Assembly: GCA_010672965.1 (NCBI GenBank)
Contig: JAAHFN010000011.1
Location: 328,880-392,879, forward strand
Reading direction: 5' to 3'
Length of the DNA stretch: 64,000 nucleotides
Origin: Oscillatoria sp. SIO1A7
GTDB lineage: Bacteria > Cyanobacteriota > Cyanobacteriia > Cyanobacteriales > Laspinemataceae
Shown: one piece after another, positions 46,195-58,143 of the stretch
Layout: each line of letters starts with the position of its first letter
Position numbering within the stretch: the stretch's first letter is position 1
Program-made: the position numbers and the translations under genes
Notes under the pieces: generated by a model
The model's input: only the letters and a program-made list of their open reading frames with translations
Databases searched by the model: none
Told to the model about the DNA's origin: nothing

Positions 46195-46362
46195 GTTGCC
46201 CTACACCCCACCCCCCCCACCCTACACCCTACACCCCAAGCCCCACACCCTACACCCCAAGCCCCACACCCCACACCCCAAGCCCCACGCCCCACACCCC
46301 AAGCCCCACACCCTACACCCCAAGCCCCACACCCCACACCCCACACCCTACACCCCAAACAG
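46195..46362. repeat. CCCCACACCCTACA heptamer array
   Basis: About 165 bp of CACCCCA, CACCCTA and AAGCCCC units in tandem, ending 36 bp before the start of the large hybrid kinase gene. Open frames across it are artefacts. Confidence 0.9.
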
Positions 46363-46398
46363 TTACAATTAGTAAAGCTGTTTGGAGCGCGAGGGGAG

Positions 46399-49300
46399 AT
46401 GAACTCGACTGAGACCCTGCTGACCGGCCATTGGGACCTAATGCCAATTGTGATGCCGATTTTGATTTCGATCGCGATCGCTGTCTTAGGAGGCTACAGT
46501 GCCCTGCGAGGGAGAAAATCCGATACCTTACTCGGGAATATCTTGGCCAATGTCGCCCTGGGCATCGGCATCTGGGGAACCCAGCTAAGTGCTTCGTTGA
46601 TAGAAAAGCCGCTAAATCCAGTTTTTGGTTCCGGCTCCTACGAAGCCCTAGCAGTTCTCCTATCGGCGATCGCCGCTATCGTCTGCCTATTCCCGGTTCT
46701 GCCTCCGGGGCCGGGGCAAAGCAAAACAAATTCTTTAGCTTTGTTGTTTTCGTCATTAAGAAGCGGCATTCTCTTGACGGCGGCGATCGCTGCGATTCAC
46801 TGCCTTGTCTTGGCATCGTCCCCCTGGATATCCGTCGCATCATTCCGGTGCAATCTGCTGGCAATGGCTTTCGGTTTAGCGATCGCCGCTGGCTTATCGA
46901 GCATCGCCTTCTTTCTAGAAGACCTAGATCGCCTAGAGCCAGGACAATTGGCGGCCTGGTCTCCAACAAAAAAGGGGATAAATGATGCTGGTTCGAGAAA
47001 AATACTGACTAGCTCCTTATTCCTAGCGGCAGCGATCGCCAGCGAATGTTATATCGCGGGAGCTGCCTTCCAGCCAATATCGGCAGAGTCTGCGGTCGAA
47101 GGGGGATCTTTTGGGCTATCTCTTGGGCTATCGCAATGGCTATTTTTTTCCTTCAATCTAGATTTTTCTTGGCCGACTGGCATATCCTTCGTCTGGGGAG
47201 CCCTGGCGATCGCCATTCTCATTCTGGTAGCTATAGCCAGGATATCTTGGCAAAAGGAAGATACAGTCGATAGAGTCGATTCAATCGATAAAATTGATAC
47301 AGTCGCCAAGCCTGCAAAGGATATTGGCGATCGCTCGATAGCAAAAAATAGCGGCAATATAGCTCCTGCCACAGAAAATAGCGCCCCTCGGCAAGTTACC
47401 AGTAAGAAAGTTACCAGTAATAATGGCGATGTATCGCCTCTGCCAGAAAAAACAGAAAAAACTCTGCCAGAAAAAAACGCACCAGATCTGGCGGAAGCAT
47501 ATGCAAACAATGGCAATAATGTCCAAGCTGCAAGTAATTTCTCCGAGCCCAGCCGCCCGGGAATGCCTGACGGTAATGGGAGCTATAGCGCCGGACAACA
47601 AGGGAAGGCGGGGGCATCAGAGCAACTTCGTCTGGCAGGAATTCTCAACATTGCCGACGATGCTATTATCGCTATCGACGCCGCCCAAAGGATTACGTTA
47701 TTCAATCAGGGGGCAGAAAAAATCTTTGGCTATAGTGCCAGCGAGATCTTAGGTCAGTCTCTAGACTTGCTATTGCCCGAAAGGCTGCGGCAAACTCATC
47801 GGCAGCATATTCTCGCATTTGGCAGCTCTGGGGATACGGCAAGGCAAATGGGTCGGCGAGCTAGAGCTATTTTCGGACGGCGCAAAGATGGCAAGGAATT
47901 CCCGGCGGAAGCTTCTATTTCCCAGCTCCTAATAGCAGGGGAAAAAATCTATACTGTTATTCTGCGGGATATAACCGATCGCATGGCGGCGGAGTCAGCT
48001 CTGAGAGCTTCCCAAAGTCGCCTCGCAGGAATTCTCGATATCGCCGAAGATGCCATTATCACTATCGATGCCAAACAACGAATTACCTTATTCAATCAGG
48101 GAGCAGAAAGAATTTTTGGCTATAGCGCTGCAGAAGTTTTGCATCAACCCCTAGACCTACTTTTGCCGGAGGGAAGGGAAGGGCTTCACCGCCAGCACGT
48201 TCGGGAATTTGGCAGCTCTGGGGATAGGTCGAGGCAAATGGGTCGGCGATCGCAAGCTATTTTTGGACGGCGCAAAGATGGCAGGGAATTCCCGGCGGAA
48301 GCTTCTATTTCCAAACTCGTACTCGAAGAGGAAACTATATTTACGGTCATTCTGCGGGACATAAGCGATCGTGTAGAGTCAGAAGGCCGACTGCGGCAAG
48401 CCTACGAAGAATTAGAAACTCGGGTTCAAGAACGCACCGGGATGCTGGAAGCAGCGAACGAGGCTAAGGAGCGGGAAATAGCCGAGCGCAAGCGAACGGA
48501 ACAGACTCTGCGGGAGAGCGAGCATCGCTATGAAACCTTGGCAAGAGTAGCGCCGGTGGGCATATTCCATACCAATGCCGAGGGCAACTGCTTGTATGTC
48601 AACGATCGCTGGTGTCAGATTGCGGGGATGACCCGAGAAGAAGCATTAGGATATGGTTGGAAAAAGGCAATCCATCCCGAAGACCGAGAGCGAGTTGTTC
48701 GGGAATGGGAGCGAGCAGTTTCTGAAAATAGACTTTTTAAATCCGAGTATAGATTTCAGCGACCGGATGGGATAGAAACCTGGGTCTTGGGTTGGGCGGG
48801 AGCCGACAGAGGAGCAGAGGGAGAATTGTGCGGCTATGTCGGCACCATAGCGGATATCGGCGATCGCATTACAGCAGAGACAGAACTACACCAATCCCGA
48901 GAAAAATTAGAAATACGGGTGCAAGAGCGCACGACGGAGCTGGCCAAGATAAACGAACAGCTACAGCAGGAAATCGCCCATCGGCAAAAAGTTGCGGAAG
49001 CCTTGCAAGAGAGCCAAGAACGCTTGGACGGGATTATCGGCTCCCTGGACGATTTAGTTTGGTCTGCCAGCATTAGCAACTTCGAGTTTGCCTACATAAG
49101 TCCCGCCGTCGAAAAGATTTACGGTCGCGAGGCTGTAGAATTCTTCGAGAACAAAAATATCTGGCTGGAAGCGGTTCACCCAGACGACAGAGAACGAGCG
49201 GAAAACTCCCAGCAAACTCTGCTAGAAACGGGCAGCAAGGATTTGGAATACAGAATAGTGCGACCGACTGGAGAAATCCGCTGGCTTCGCGATCGCGCCC

Positions 49301-52300
49301 GCCTAATTTACGACGATAGGGGCGAGCCAATTCGCATGGATGGTCTGGCCACAGATATCACCGCTCGCAAAATTGCCGAAGGGGAGCGGCAAAAGCTGGC
49401 CTTAATAGTGGAAAACAGCAGCGAATTTATTTCTATGTCTGACATAGAAGGGCAGCTAATTTTCATCAACGAAGCCGGTCGCTCTCTTATCGGTCTCGAC
49501 AAACTGGAAGATGTTTTGCAGGTGACAATTGCCGACTGCATGCCGGATTCGGCCTGGGTCGAACTGAGAAAGTCCGTACTGCCGGAGGTTTTGGCAGCGG
49601 GGCAATGGACTGGAGAGAGCCAACTGCGTCATTTCAAAACGGGCGCTATCCTCGACGTTCAGATGAATATCTTTCTAGTCAGGCACCCTCAAACTGGAGA
49701 CCCCTTGTGCTTGGCCACGGTCATGCGCGACATAAGCGAGCGCAAGCGATCGGAGCGAGAACTGCGAGAGAGCGAAGAGCGATTCCGCAAGATTTTTGCT
49801 GAAGGACCCCTAGGCATGGCGGTGGTTGAATTGGATTATCGCTTCTCCAAGGTGAATGCTCGCTTGTGCCAAATGGTGGGCTATCCCGAAGAAGAACTAA
49901 TGTCGCTGACTTTTCCAGATATTACTCACCCAGAAGATATCGATACAGATACCAAACTGGCGCAACAGTTATTTGCTGGAGAGATTCCCTACTATACTCT
50001 GGAAAAACGCTATCTAAAGAAGGACGGCGAAATTCTCTGGATTTGGCTGACTGCTTGCATGATTCGAGACGAGGCGGGTCAGCCTCTGTATTTTTTAGGG
50101 ATTATTGAGGACATTAGCGATCGCAAGCAGTATGAAGCGGCTCTGGAAAAAGAAAGACAACAGTTGCGGAAAATTATAGCCAATGCTCCAGTAGCGATCG
50201 CCATGTTCGACCGAGAGATGCGCTACCTAGCCTACAGCAATAAATGGCTGGCAGATTATAACCTGCTGCAAGAAGAATCGCTCGTTGGCCGCAGCCATTA
50301 TCAATTGTTCCCACACCTTTCTGAAAAATGGAAATACATCCAAAGTGTGGCTCTCGCGGGGGAAAATATCTCCAATCCCGAAGATATTTTCGAGCGGGAG
50401 GATGGGTCTAAGTTTTACTTGCGCTGGGCAATCGACCCCTGGTACGGAACCGATGGTAAGGTGGGCGGCATTATTATGGTGACCGACCAGATTGACGAAT
50501 TAGTGCAAGTTCGGGAAGCTGCCCTAGAAAACGTGAGAATGAAGTCAGAATTCCTGGCGAACATGAGCCACGAAATCCGCACTCCCATGAATGGCGTCCT
50601 CGGGATGGCAGGATTGCTGGTCGAAACCGAGCTAAATCGCGAACAGCGGGATTTTGTGGAGACAATCCAAATTTCAGCGGAAAATCTGCTAGCGGTTATT
50701 AACGATATCTTGGATTTTTCCAAACTAGAAGCCGGGGAAATGGAGCTGGAAATCCTCGAGTTCGACCCGAACAGTTGCCTAGAAGATGTGGCGGACTTGT
50801 TAGCATCGCAAGCCCATACTAAAGAAGTAGAATTAGCAAGCTGGGTTAGCCCTCTAGTGCCGCGAAAACTTCAGGGGGATGCCGGTCGCTTGCGGCAGAT
50901 TCTAATGAACTTAGTCGGCAATGCCCTGAAATTCACCGAATCGGGAGAGGTAACAATCCAGGCTTTATTGCAGTCTCAGACTTCCGAAGAAGTAGTCATC
51001 CTCTTCTGCGTTACGGATACGGGTATTGGTATTGCCCCAGAAAAGCAGTCGAAGCTGTTCCAGTCCTTCTCTCAGGTGGATTCCTCTACTACCCGCAAAT
51101 ACGGCGGTACGGGGTTGGGCTTGGCTATCTGCAAGCAACTGGCAGAACTAATGGGCGGGGAAATCGGCGTAGCCAGTCAGGGCGGCTTCTATCCCAAACA
51201 ACCCCTGGCGACTCCGGTTTTCATACCCGATTTTAATCCGCAACAGGACTTAGAAGATAATTCAGCGGATAAGGATGCTTCTCAATTTACGATTCTCAAA
51301 TCTCCATTCTCTCTAGCGACTGGTTCTACCTTCTGGTTTACGGCTAAGTTTGCTTATTCTGCCGAAGAAGCAACGGACTATTCCGCTCTGGGCGCTTTGC
51401 CTTTAGCTTCTCTGCGGGGTCGGCGGCTGTTGGTAGTAGATGATAATGCCACTAATCGCAAGATAGTCCGCTATCAAGCAAGGAACTGGGGGATGGCGGT
51501 TGATGAAGCAACCGACGGCTCGCAAGCTCTGGATAAATTGGCAGCTGCAGCGCGTTCTGGCAATGCTTACGATGTGGCTATAGTAGATATGCATATGCCC
51601 CAGATGGATGGGGAAACTTTCGGTCAGCTCGTTAATGCCAATGCGGATCTCAATGGCACTCCTTTGATTATGATGACTTCGGTGAATCTGCGGGATGGTG
51701 CCGAGCGGATGCGCAGCGCTGGGTTTGCGATTTATTTGATGAAGCCATTTAAAGAAGGGCGATTGCGAGAGTCTATTGCCAAGGTGCTTCGGGATTTAGA
51801 AGCTAACAAACGGCGAGTTAAAAACGATTCGGCGCTGAAACAGGAACCCGATCGCTCTTTGCCCCCGAAACGCGAAGCCCATAGTACCCTGAAAATTCTG
51901 GTGGTGGAGGATAATACAGTTAACCAGAAAGTGGTGAAAAACCAGTTGAAGCGGTTGGGCTATAGCGCGGCGATCGCGGGCAATGGTAAAGAAGCTCTAG
52001 AAATGTTGGCGGCGGTAGATTACGACTTGGTTTTCATGGATTGTCAGATGCCGGTACTCGATGGCTATAACGCAACTCGGAAACTGCGCGAACGAGAAGA
52101 GCAAGCGGGCGATCGGGAACATACGGCAGTAATTGCCATGACCGCTCATGCTATGAAGGGCGATCGCGAGAAATGTCTGGCGGCGGGAATGGACGACTAT
52201 CTCAGCAAACCCGTAGGTATAGAATTACTGGCTTCGGCGATCGCGCGCTGGTCTAAGCAGAAAGATGAAGAGCCAACAATAGACAATGATTTGCTCCCCC

Positions 52301-53004
52301 GCGAAGAATTATTCTTGGAACGGGAACAATGGGAAAACAATAATAGCGACAGCTATAATAGCGACAGTAGCACCAGTAATAATAGCGACAGCCATAATAG
52401 CGACAGTAGCGCCAGTAATAATGGCGACAGCCATAATAGCGACAGTAGCGCCAGTAATAATGGCGACAGCCATAATAGCGACAGTAGCACCAGTAATAAT
52501 AGCGACAGCCATAATAGCGACAGTAGCGCCAGTAATAATAGCGACAGCCATAATAGCGACAGTAGCACCAGTAATAATAGCGACAGCCATAATAGCGACA
52601 GTAGCGCCAGTAATAATAGCGCCAGTAATAGCGCCAGCCATAGCGCCAGCCATAGCGCCAGCAAGGCCGTGCCAGCAGCAGAAAATTTAATCGACATGAA
52701 GCGTTTAGACGAAATTTCTGACGGCGATCGGGAATTTCAAGAAGAACTCTTGAACGCCTTTATCGAAGACGTTCGAGAAAATATTGCTAAAATGAAACCA
52801 GCCCTAGAGTTATGCGATTTGACTGTCATTCGAGATCAAGCCCATGCCATCAAAGGAGCCAGCGGCAATGTGGGCATACCCTCGATGTATGCCACCGCCG
52901 CCCAACTCGAACGCCTTGCCAGGGAACAAAACCAAAATGGACTTGACGAGCTGGTTGCTCAGTTAGAAACTTCCCTGAAAGCAGTTGAAAATTGGATGGG
53001 GTAA
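46399..53004 (+). CDS. Giant hybrid histidine kinase: degenerate MHYT-like membrane region, seven PAS, two receivers, Hpt
   Basis: 2201 aa. About 1-280 is a seven-helix membrane region that resembles an MHYT sensor but has lost its metal ligands ([13 protein letters not shown] for the usual [20 protein letters not shown] for MHYTGMA). Seven PAS/PAC units follow (about 411-535, 541-660, 708-830, 875-1000, 1001-1120, 1128-1250, 1258-1375); the first two are near-identical duplicates. Then HisKA with His1391 ([10 protein letters not shown]), HATPase ([18 protein letters not shown]), receiver 1 (about 1674-1795, [10 protein letters not shown]), receiver 2 (about 1831-1955, [11 protein letters not shown]), a 13-residue-repeat Ser/Asn/Asp linker, and Hpt with His2149 ([12 protein letters not shown]). 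A complete phosphorelay in one chain. Upstream of a cytochrome peroxidase and a second hybrid kinase on the same strand. Confidence 0.93.
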   Translation: MNSTETLLTGHWDLMPIVMPILISIAIAVLGGYSALRGRKSDTLLGNILANVALGIGIWGTQLSASLIEKPLNPVFGSGSYEALAVLLSAIAAIVCLFPVLPPGPGQSKTNSLALLFSSLRSGILLTAAIAAIHCLVLASSPWISVASFRCNLLAMAFGLAIAAGLSSIAFFLEDLDRLEPGQLAAWSPTKKGINDAGSRKILTSSLFLAAAIASECYIAGAAFQPISAESAVEGGSFGLSLGLSQWLFFSFNLDFSWPTGISFVWGALAIAILILVAIARISWQKEDTVDRVDSIDKIDTVAKPAKDIGDRSIAKNSGNIAPATENSAPRQVTSKKVTSNNGDVSPLPEKTEKTLPEKNAPDLAEAYANNGNNVQAASNFSEPSRPGMPDGNGSYSAGQQGKAGASEQLRLAGILNIADDAIIAIDAAQRITLFNQGAEKIFGYSASEILGQSLDLLLPERLRQTHRQHILAFGSSGDTARQMGRRARAIFGRRKDGKEFPAEASISQLLIAGEKIYTVILRDITDRMAAESALRASQSRLAGILDIAEDAIITIDAKQRITLFNQGAERIFGYSAAEVLHQPLDLLLPEGREGLHRQHVREFGSSGDRSRQMGRRSQAIFGRRKDGREFPAEASISKLVLEEETIFTVILRDISDRVESEGRLRQAYEELETRVQERTGMLEAANEAKEREIAERKRTEQTLRESEHRYETLARVAPVGIFHTNAEGNCLYVNDRWCQIAGMTREEALGYGWKKAIHPEDRERVVREWERAVSENRLFKSEYRFQRPDGIETWVLGWAGADRGAEGELCGYVGTIADIGDRITAETELHQSREKLEIRVQERTTELAKINEQLQQEIAHRQKVAEALQESQERLDGIIGSLDDLVWSASISNFEFAYISPAVEKIYGREAVEFFENKNIWLEAVHPDDRERAENSQQTLLETGSKDLEYRIVRPTGEIRWLRDRARLIYDDRGEPIRMDGLATDITARKIAEGERQKLALIVENSSEFISMSDIEGQLIFINEAGRSLIGLDKLEDVLQVTIADCMPDSAWVELRKSVLPEVLAAGQWTGESQLRHFKTGAILDVQMNIFLVRHPQTGDPLCLATVMRDISERKRSERELRESEERFRKIFAEGPLGMAVVELDYRFSKVNARLCQMVGYPEEELMSLTFPDITHPEDIDTDTKLAQQLFAGEIPYYTLEKRYLKKDGEILWIWLTACMIRDEAGQPLYFLGIIEDISDRKQYEAALEKERQQLRKIIANAPVAIAMFDREMRYLAYSNKWLADYNLLQEESLVGRSHYQLFPHLSEKWKYIQSVALAGENISNPEDIFEREDGSKFYLRWAIDPWYGTDGKVGGIIMVTDQIDELVQVREAALENVRMKSEFLANMSHEIRTPMNGVLGMAGLLVETELNREQRDFVETIQISAENLLAVINDILDFSKLEAGEMELEILEFDPNSCLEDVADLLASQAHTKEVELASWVSPLVPRKLQGDAGRLRQILMNLVGNALKFTESGEVTIQALLQSQTSEEVVILFCVTDTGIGIAPEKQSKLFQSFSQVDSSTTRKYGGTGLGLAICKQLAELMGGEIGVASQGGFYPKQPLATPVFIPDFNPQQDLEDNSADKDASQFTILKSPFSLATGSTFWFTAKFAYSAEEATDYSALGALPLASLRGRRLLVVDDNATNRKIVRYQARNWGMAVDEATDGSQALDKLAAAARSGNAYDVAIVDMHMPQMDGETFGQLVNANADLNGTPLIMMTSVNLRDGAERMRSAGFAIYLMKPFKEGRLRESIAKVLRDLEANKRRVKNDSALKQEPDRSLPPKREAHSTLKILVVEDNTVNQKVVKNQLKRLGYSAAIAGNGKEALEMLAAVDYDLVFMDCQMPVLDGYNATRKLREREEQAGDREHTAVIAMTAHAMKGDREKCLAAGMDDYLSKPVGIELLASAIARWSKQKDEEPTIDNDLLPREELFLEREQWENNNSDSYNSDSSTSNNSDSHNSDSSASNNGDSHNSDSSASNNGDSHNSDSSTSNNSDSHNSDSSASNNSDSHNSDSSTSNNSDSHNSDSSASNNSASNSASHSASHSASKAVPAAENLIDMKRLDEISDGDREFQEELLNAFIEDVRENIAKMKPALELCDLTVIRDQAHAIKGASGNVGIPSMYATAAQLERLAREQNQNGLDELVAQLETSLKAVENWMG
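52339..52611 (+). repeat. Seven 39-bp units encoding the Ser/Asn/Asp linker
   Basis: Seven tandem units code for [13 protein letters not shown]-type 13-mers between receiver 2 and Hpt of the large kinase, followed by shorter SAS-N/H units to about 52660. All frames on both strands stay open through the array because of its AGCGACAGTAGC/AATAATAGC composition, which creates several spurious ORFs. Confidence 0.95.
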
Positions 53005-53009
53005 GACTA

Positions 53010-53368
53010 GGGTGTGGGGTGTGGGGTGTCGGGTTTGGGGTGTCGGGTGTGGGGTGTGGGGGGAGTGTGGGGAGAGGGGGGATAGTTTTCAGCAGTCCTT
53101 CCCACACCAAACCATCCCACACTCCGAATTCCCAATTTCATTCCCAATTTCATTCCCAATTCCCAATTCCGCTCTTCCCAATTCCGCTCTTCCCAATTCC
53201 GCTCTTCCCCATTCCATTCCCAATTCCGCTCTTCCCAATTCCGCTCTTCCCCACACCCTACACCCCACACCCCACACCCTACACCCTACACCCTACACCC
53301 TACACCCTACACCCCACACCCTACACCCCACAGCCCACACCCCACACCCTACACCCCAAACCCTAAAT
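53010..53368. repeat. Long heptamer repeat block before the peroxidase gene
   Basis: GGGTGTGGGGTGTGGGG units (53010-53075), CCCAATTCCGCTCTT units (about 53150-53250), then CACCCTACACCCCACACC units (53252-53362). The block is open in the frame of the downstream gene, which falsely extends that ORF to the left by 133 codons. Confidence 0.9.
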
Positions 53369-53383
53369 AAGGAGCTAGCTATT

Positions 53384-54430
53384 GTGAAAAAATTTAACTT
53401 TCGCAAATGGATAAAACGCTTTTATATAGTTCCTATAATGCTGTTTTGCCTGGTTTCCTTCGGACTCTGGCTCCTGTCGCAAAAGCCAGAGATATCTCCA
53501 GTCCTGCCAGTAGCAAAACCAGCAGTTGCCAGTTGGGCGGTTGGGGAACCGATTCAGCCGATTCCCTTGCAGGTAAAACTAAATCCTCGGAAGGTAAAGT
53601 TAGGGGAAAAACTATTTCACGATACTCAACTGTCGCAGAATAATACTGTTTCTTGTGCGAGCTGCCACAATCTGAGAACTGGCGGCACCGATCGCTTGGT
53701 ACAGTCGATTGGCATTAACGGCAGAGTTGGGTCAATGAATTCGCCGACAGTTTTTAATAGTGGCTTTAATTTTAAGCAGTTTTGGGATGGGCGAGCGGAG
53801 AATCTGAAAGAACAAATTGAGGGACCTATAAATTCTGAAGTGGAAATGGGGTCGAATTGGCCGCAGATTATCGGCAAGCTAAGACAGTCATCTTATTATG
53901 TCTCGGTTTTTGGGGAACTATACTCCGACGGAATTAACCGTGATACTATAAAAGATGCGCTGAATGAGTTTGAGCGATCGCTCTACACTCCCAATTCCCC
54001 TTTTGACAAATTTCTGCGCGGAGATAAGAAGGCCCTGACAGAGAAGGCAAGGCAAGGCTATAACTTATTCAAAGCTTATGGCTGCGCGAGCTGCCATCAG
54101 GGAATCAATGTGGGAGGGAATATGTTCCAGACCTTTGGGGTTATGGGAGATTACTTTAAGGATCGCGGTGAAACGATAACAGAAGCCGATTTAGGTCGGT
54201 ATAGGGTCACTGGCGACGAGCGCGATCGCCATGTCTTCAAAGTTCCCACCCTCCGCAATGTAGCATTGACTCCTCCTTATTTTCACGATGGCTCTGCGGA
54301 GACTTTAGAGGAGGCGGTTGTAGTGATGGCCAAATATCAGTTGGGCCGAGAGCTTTCCCAAGCAGAAATAGATTTGTTGATTCAGTTTCTCAAAGCGCTT
54401 ACCGGCGAATATAAAGGGGAGCCCCTATGA
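53384..54430 (+). CDS. Membrane-anchored di-haem cytochrome c peroxidase (MauG/CcpA family)
   Basis: 348 aa with the GTG start at 53384, chosen because AAGGAG lies 10-15 bases upstream and everything further left is repeat DNA. An N-terminal membrane anchor (about 15-33, IVPIMLFCLVSFGLWLL) is followed by two haem c sites: C91-A-S-C94-H95 (VSCASCHN) and C234-A-S-C237-H238 (GCASCHQG). Between them MNSPTVFNSGFNFKQFWDGRAENL is typical of the family. It reduces H2O2 (or oxidises a substrate through a high-valent haem pair) on the periplasmic side. The stop overlaps the start of the next kinase gene (ATGA, 54427-54430), which suggests that the peroxidase and kinase work together, for example in peroxide sensing. 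Confidence 0.92.
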   Translation: MKKFNFRKWIKRFYIVPIMLFCLVSFGLWLLSQKPEISPVLPVAKPAVASWAVGEPIQPIPLQVKLNPRKVKLGEKLFHDTQLSQNNTVSCASCHNLRTGGTDRLVQSIGINGRVGSMNSPTVFNSGFNFKQFWDGRAENLKEQIEGPINSEVEMGSNWPQIIGKLRQSSYYVSVFGELYSDGINRDTIKDALNEFERSLYTPNSPFDKFLRGDKKALTEKARQGYNLFKAYGCASCHQGINVGGNMFQTFGVMGDYFKDRGETITEADLGRYRVTGDERDRHVFKVPTLRNVALTPPYFHDGSAETLEEAVVVMAKYQLGRELSQAEIDLLIQFLKALTGEYKGEPL

Positions 54431-57400
54431 AACCAAAATATCTGGTTAATTTAGCTATTGCCTCCGGCGCGATTATTGTTTTAGGGTTCTTAACGAGCAA
54501 GACCCAAACGGTTGATTTTGGGCAACATCAATTTTATTCTAAGAGCCTGATTAATTACCAAAAAAATGATGCCAGTTTAGATAGAGAGATTTTAAAAGAT
54601 AGATACGAACTGCTCGTATCCTACGATTCTTTGGTAAGGCATATCAAGACTGCCCAAAGGATGCAAAGCAATTTGGAGAATATTCCCGAGTTTATAGACA
54701 GCAAGGGGCGGCAGGAACTAGAAGGCATCCTCAAGGAAAATGCTGAATTGCTAGAACAAAAAGAAACCGCCCTGGAAAGGTTTAAATCTCAGACAGCTAT
54801 TTTCAAAAATTCTCTGCGCTACTTCCCAGTGCTATCGGTAGAAATAGCAGATGATTTTGCCGGTCAGAGCGGAGATTTTTTGCTAAGGGCTACGCTCCAC
54901 GATTTGCTGCACGATATACTACTCTACAATCAGACTGCAGACGAACAAATTGCGCCGAGAATTGAGGCCGAAATTAGCAGTTTGTTGGAAATAAAATCTC
55001 AATATGAAGATACTAAGATTGAGTCGCAAATAGAGCTGGCGATCGCTCATGCCAGAATTATATTCAAAAATAAAGCCCAAGTAGATAGCCTGCTAGAAGA
55101 GTTGCTATCTCTACCAACGAAGCAAACCAGCGAAGAACTTTACCAAACCTACCAAAGCCACTATGGCAGAGCGATTAAAACTGCCAGCGGCTATCGCTTT
55201 TATACTTACTGTTGGTCTTTAGCCTTCCTCTGTTGGATTTCCTATTTGCTGGTCAGCTACTTTGCTAAAACCCGGGAAGCCGCCCTAGAAGCTTTAGAGG
55301 CAAAGTCGCGGTTTCTGGCAACCATGAGCCACGAAATTCGCACGCCGATGAATGGCGTCTTGGGTATGGTGGATATATTGGCGAAAACCGAACTAAGCCG
55401 CGAGCAACAAGATTTCGTAGAAACGCTTCAGATTAGTGCCGAAAATCTACTAGCAGTTATTAACGATATCCTCGACTTCTCCAAGCTAGAAGCCGGGGAA
55501 ATGCATTTGGAGACCGTGGAATTTGACCTAAGAGCTAACTTAGAAAACACGGTAGATATGCTGGCAGCCCAGGCATACAGCAAAAGATTAGAGATAATAG
55601 CCTGGTGCGATCGCGAAATTCCCGATACCTTACAAGGAGACCGGGGTCGTCTGCGGCAGATTTTGCTCAATCTAATCGGCAATGCTATCAAATTCACTAC
55701 CAAAGGCGAGGTGATGGTTCGCGCCTCCCTAGAGCAACCGGCAAAAGCAAACCAAGCACAAGCAAGCCAGACACAAGCAGACCGAGCATTCTCTCCCGAA
55801 GCCCCCCCAATCAAAATTCGCTTTTCCGTCATCGATACGGGCATCGGCATCTCCGCTTCAGATCAAAAAAAGCTCTTCCAGCCTTTTGTGCAAGTAGATG
55901 CCTCTAGCAATCGCCAGTATGGCGGTACGGGTTTGGGGCTAGCCATCTGCAAGCAATTGGTGGAGTTAATGGACGGTGAAATTGGCGTAGAAGGGGAATT
56001 GGGAGTTGGTTCTACCTTCTGGTTTACGGCGACTTTCCCTGGCAAAACCTTGGCAGAACCAATGCTAACTCAAGAGGATAGAACTGCAGCAGCAATACCA
56101 GCAACAGTCGCATTAGCCAATAACCAAGAATCGAATAACGAAGGCTCGACTGCCTACCCTGTTGAAGAATTTGAAGCCAATAACAATAGTTCCGATAATA
56201 GTTACGACGAAGAATACTATAAGGAAAAGTCTCTCGCCAACAAGCATAAAAACTTGCCTTTAACAATAGAGTATATTAGGTTAGATTTGAGTTCTGGGCA
56301 GGAGTCGCCCTCAGCAAAATCGGGGGAAGAAGACCAGAACGGGAAGGCCGCAGCGAACGAACAAGAGACTTTACCTTTGCAGCTAGGTGAATTGCCCGAA
56401 ACTTTACCTTCTCAAACAGAATATCCTGCGCCGTTAGGAGAATCGGGTTTCGAGGATAATGTGGAATTGACAAGTCAAACAACTCAAGAGTCAAAATTAA
56501 ACATTACCGGGAAAAGTATTTTGGTGGCAGAGGAGAATGCCAGTATTCGTCAGGCGATCGCTTATATAGCATCGGCATGGGAAATGGATGTAGATGAGGC
56601 CGCTGACTGGCAGCAAGTTCTAAGCAAGCAAAAAGAATACGATCTAGTGCTTGCCAGTTGGACTTTAGCGATGGATGAAGATAAGCTAGCAGATTTGGCG
56701 ATAGGGCAGAGAGTCATAGCGATCGTTCCGTTCGATCGCCGCCATCTGGCCGAGGAGATATTGGCTCGGGGAGCTGCGGGCTATCTGACCAAACCGATTA
56801 AAGAATCCCGACTGCGAGATATTTTGAGACAAGCGGCGACTGGCGAGATAGCTTCTTATATAAGAGACAAGAGTTACAAGAGGGACGAGGGCAAACAAGA
56901 GAACGAGAGCAAACAAGAGAACGAGGGCAAACAAGAGAACGAAGGCAAACAAGAGAACGAAGGCAAACAAGAGAACGAGGGCAAAGCCAATCCCCAAACC
57001 CCGACAGCCAGCAGTCAAAAGGGCAGTCTCAGGATTTTGGTGGTTGATGACAATGCAATTAATCAAAAAGTATTGTGCCAACAGTTGAAACGCTTGGGGC
57101 ACAATACAGGTCGCGCTAATAACGGTCGGGAAGCTCTCGATATCTTGTCTCGGCAGCAGTACGATGTCGCTTTTATGGATTGTCAGATGCCAGTGCTAGA
57201 TGGCTACGAGGCAACTCGCGTCCTGCGCAAGCGGGAGAAACAGAGAATGCTGGTGATTGCTCTGACGGCTCATGCGATGAAAGGCGATCGCGAGAAATGT
57301 CTGGCTGCCGGGATGGACGATTATCTGAGCAAGCCCGTAAATATGGATGTACTCGAAGCTACCCTGGAGCGGTGGTTTGGGAAAAGAGACTGGGCTCCGG

Positions 57401-58011
57401 GCACCTCCTCGGCATCTGGGGAGCTAGTTTTCCAGCGGGAGGAAAAACTTCAAGCGGAGGAAAAACTTCAAGCGGAGGAAACAGTCCAAGCGGAGGAAAG
57501 GCTCCAACCGAAAGAAAAACTACAACCGGAGGAAAAACTTCAAGCGGAGGAAACAGTCCAACCGGTTGGCGAGGGGCAAGCTTCAATGCTCCAAGAGTCT
57601 TCTTTGGCTGCGATCGGCGAACAACAGATAAAGGGAGATGCTGCGCGATCGCAACCAACAACCGAACTACAACCAACTTCTTTATTGATTAATCGAAAAC
57701 GCCTCAATGAAATTACCGATGGAGATGGAGAATTTGCCCAAGAGCTATTGGAAGCTTATCTGGAAGATGCCGAGAATAACTTGGCCGAATTGAGATTAGC
57801 TCTAGAGGCGAATAGTAGTGTCGAGGCCGCCAATCGCGCTCACGCCATCAAAGGAGCTAGCGGCAACGTGGGGGTCACGCCAATGCAAGAGATTGCAGCT
57901 CGCCTGGAACGGCAAGCACGGGCAGAAAATCTAGATGGTGCTGGCGAGCTGGTAGCAAAATTGACCGCAACCCTAGAGCAAGTCGGAGAATTTGTGGCTA
58001 ACCAGTTGTAA
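54427..58011 (+). CDS. Hybrid histidine kinase with DAHL-like sensor, pseudo-receiver, receiver and Hpt
   Basis: 1194 aa. Membrane helix (about 6-24), an all-helical extracytoplasmic sensor (about 30-260: [32 protein letters not shown]) that resembles the DAHL ligand-binding domain, and a second helix (about 262-282). HisKA with His302 ([10 protein letters not shown]), HATPase ([16 protein letters not shown]). A first receiver (about 695-820) lacks the phospho-acceptor ([15 protein letters not shown], Ser where Asp is expected) but keeps the switch Lys (YLTKPIKES). A KQENEG repeat linker precedes a normal receiver (about 868-990, [11 protein letters not shown]), then an [11 protein letters not shown] repeat linker and Hpt with His1139 ([12 protein letters not shown]). 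Overlaps the peroxidase gene by 4 bp, so co-translated with it. Closely similar to the kinase core of the 2201-aa protein. Confidence 0.92.
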   Translation: MKPKYLVNLAIASGAIIVLGFLTSKTQTVDFGQHQFYSKSLINYQKNDASLDREILKDRYELLVSYDSLVRHIKTAQRMQSNLENIPEFIDSKGRQELEGILKENAELLEQKETALERFKSQTAIFKNSLRYFPVLSVEIADDFAGQSGDFLLRATLHDLLHDILLYNQTADEQIAPRIEAEISSLLEIKSQYEDTKIESQIELAIAHARIIFKNKAQVDSLLEELLSLPTKQTSEELYQTYQSHYGRAIKTASGYRFYTYCWSLAFLCWISYLLVSYFAKTREAALEALEAKSRFLATMSHEIRTPMNGVLGMVDILAKTELSREQQDFVETLQISAENLLAVINDILDFSKLEAGEMHLETVEFDLRANLENTVDMLAAQAYSKRLEIIAWCDREIPDTLQGDRGRLRQILLNLIGNAIKFTTKGEVMVRASLEQPAKANQAQASQTQADRAFSPEAPPIKIRFSVIDTGIGISASDQKKLFQPFVQVDASSNRQYGGTGLGLAICKQLVELMDGEIGVEGELGVGSTFWFTATFPGKTLAEPMLTQEDRTAAAIPATVALANNQESNNEGSTAYPVEEFEANNNSSDNSYDEEYYKEKSLANKHKNLPLTIEYIRLDLSSGQESPSAKSGEEDQNGKAAANEQETLPLQLGELPETLPSQTEYPAPLGESGFEDNVELTSQTTQESKLNITGKSILVAEENASIRQAIAYIASAWEMDVDEAADWQQVLSKQKEYDLVLASWTLAMDEDKLADLAIGQRVIAIVPFDRRHLAEEILARGAAGYLTKPIKESRLRDILRQAATGEIASYIRDKSYKRDEGKQENESKQENEGKQENEGKQENEGKQENEGKANPQTPTASSQKGSLRILVVDDNAINQKVLCQQLKRLGHNTGRANNGREALDILSRQQYDVAFMDCQMPVLDGYEATRVLRKREKQRMLVIALTAHAMKGDREKCLAAGMDDYLSKPVNMDVLEATLERWFGKRDWAPGTSSASGELVFQREEKLQAEEKLQAEETVQAEERLQPKEKLQPEEKLQAEETVQPVGEGQASMLQESSLAAIGEQQIKGDAARSQPTTELQPTSLLINRKRLNEITDGDGEFAQELLEAYLEDAENNLAELRLALEANSSVEAANRAHAIKGASGNVGVTPMQEIAARLERQARAENLDGAGELVAKLTATLEQVGEFVANQL
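56878..56985 (+). repeat. KQENEG-coding 18-bp tandem repeat
   Basis: Six units of GGCAAACAAGAGAACGAG between the pseudo-receiver and the receiver of the second kinase. A second repetitive linker, of 21-bp [14 protein letters not shown]-coding units, is at about 57439-57562, before the Hpt domain. Both are likely length-variable hinges. Confidence 0.9.
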
Positions 58012-58143
58012 AGAGCTAATTTTCTCTATTGGCCTATTTTACTGTTTCCCATACCTCAAAGACAATATCGGGTATAGAGCAAATAGATATTTGACGATAA
58101 ATCGAGCCTATCCTACCGAAGACTAGCTGTATTTTTGGAGTGA
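58012..58143. other. Spacer after the second kinase gene
   Basis: Unique AT-rich sequence following the TAA at 58011. No clear hairpin terminator is seen directly after the stop. Confidence 0.4.

Noticed and set aside
52286-52697. Three overlapping frames with Ala/Thr/Val/Leu repeats on both strands
   Set aside because: They are the other readings of the 39-bp repeat array inside the large kinase gene, which is firmly supported by its domains.
52985-53383. N-terminal extension of the cytochrome c peroxidase frame
   Set aside because: It is translated heptamer repeat DNA ([11 protein letters not shown] type). A GTG with an AAGGAG site at 53384 gives the expected membrane-anchored protein.
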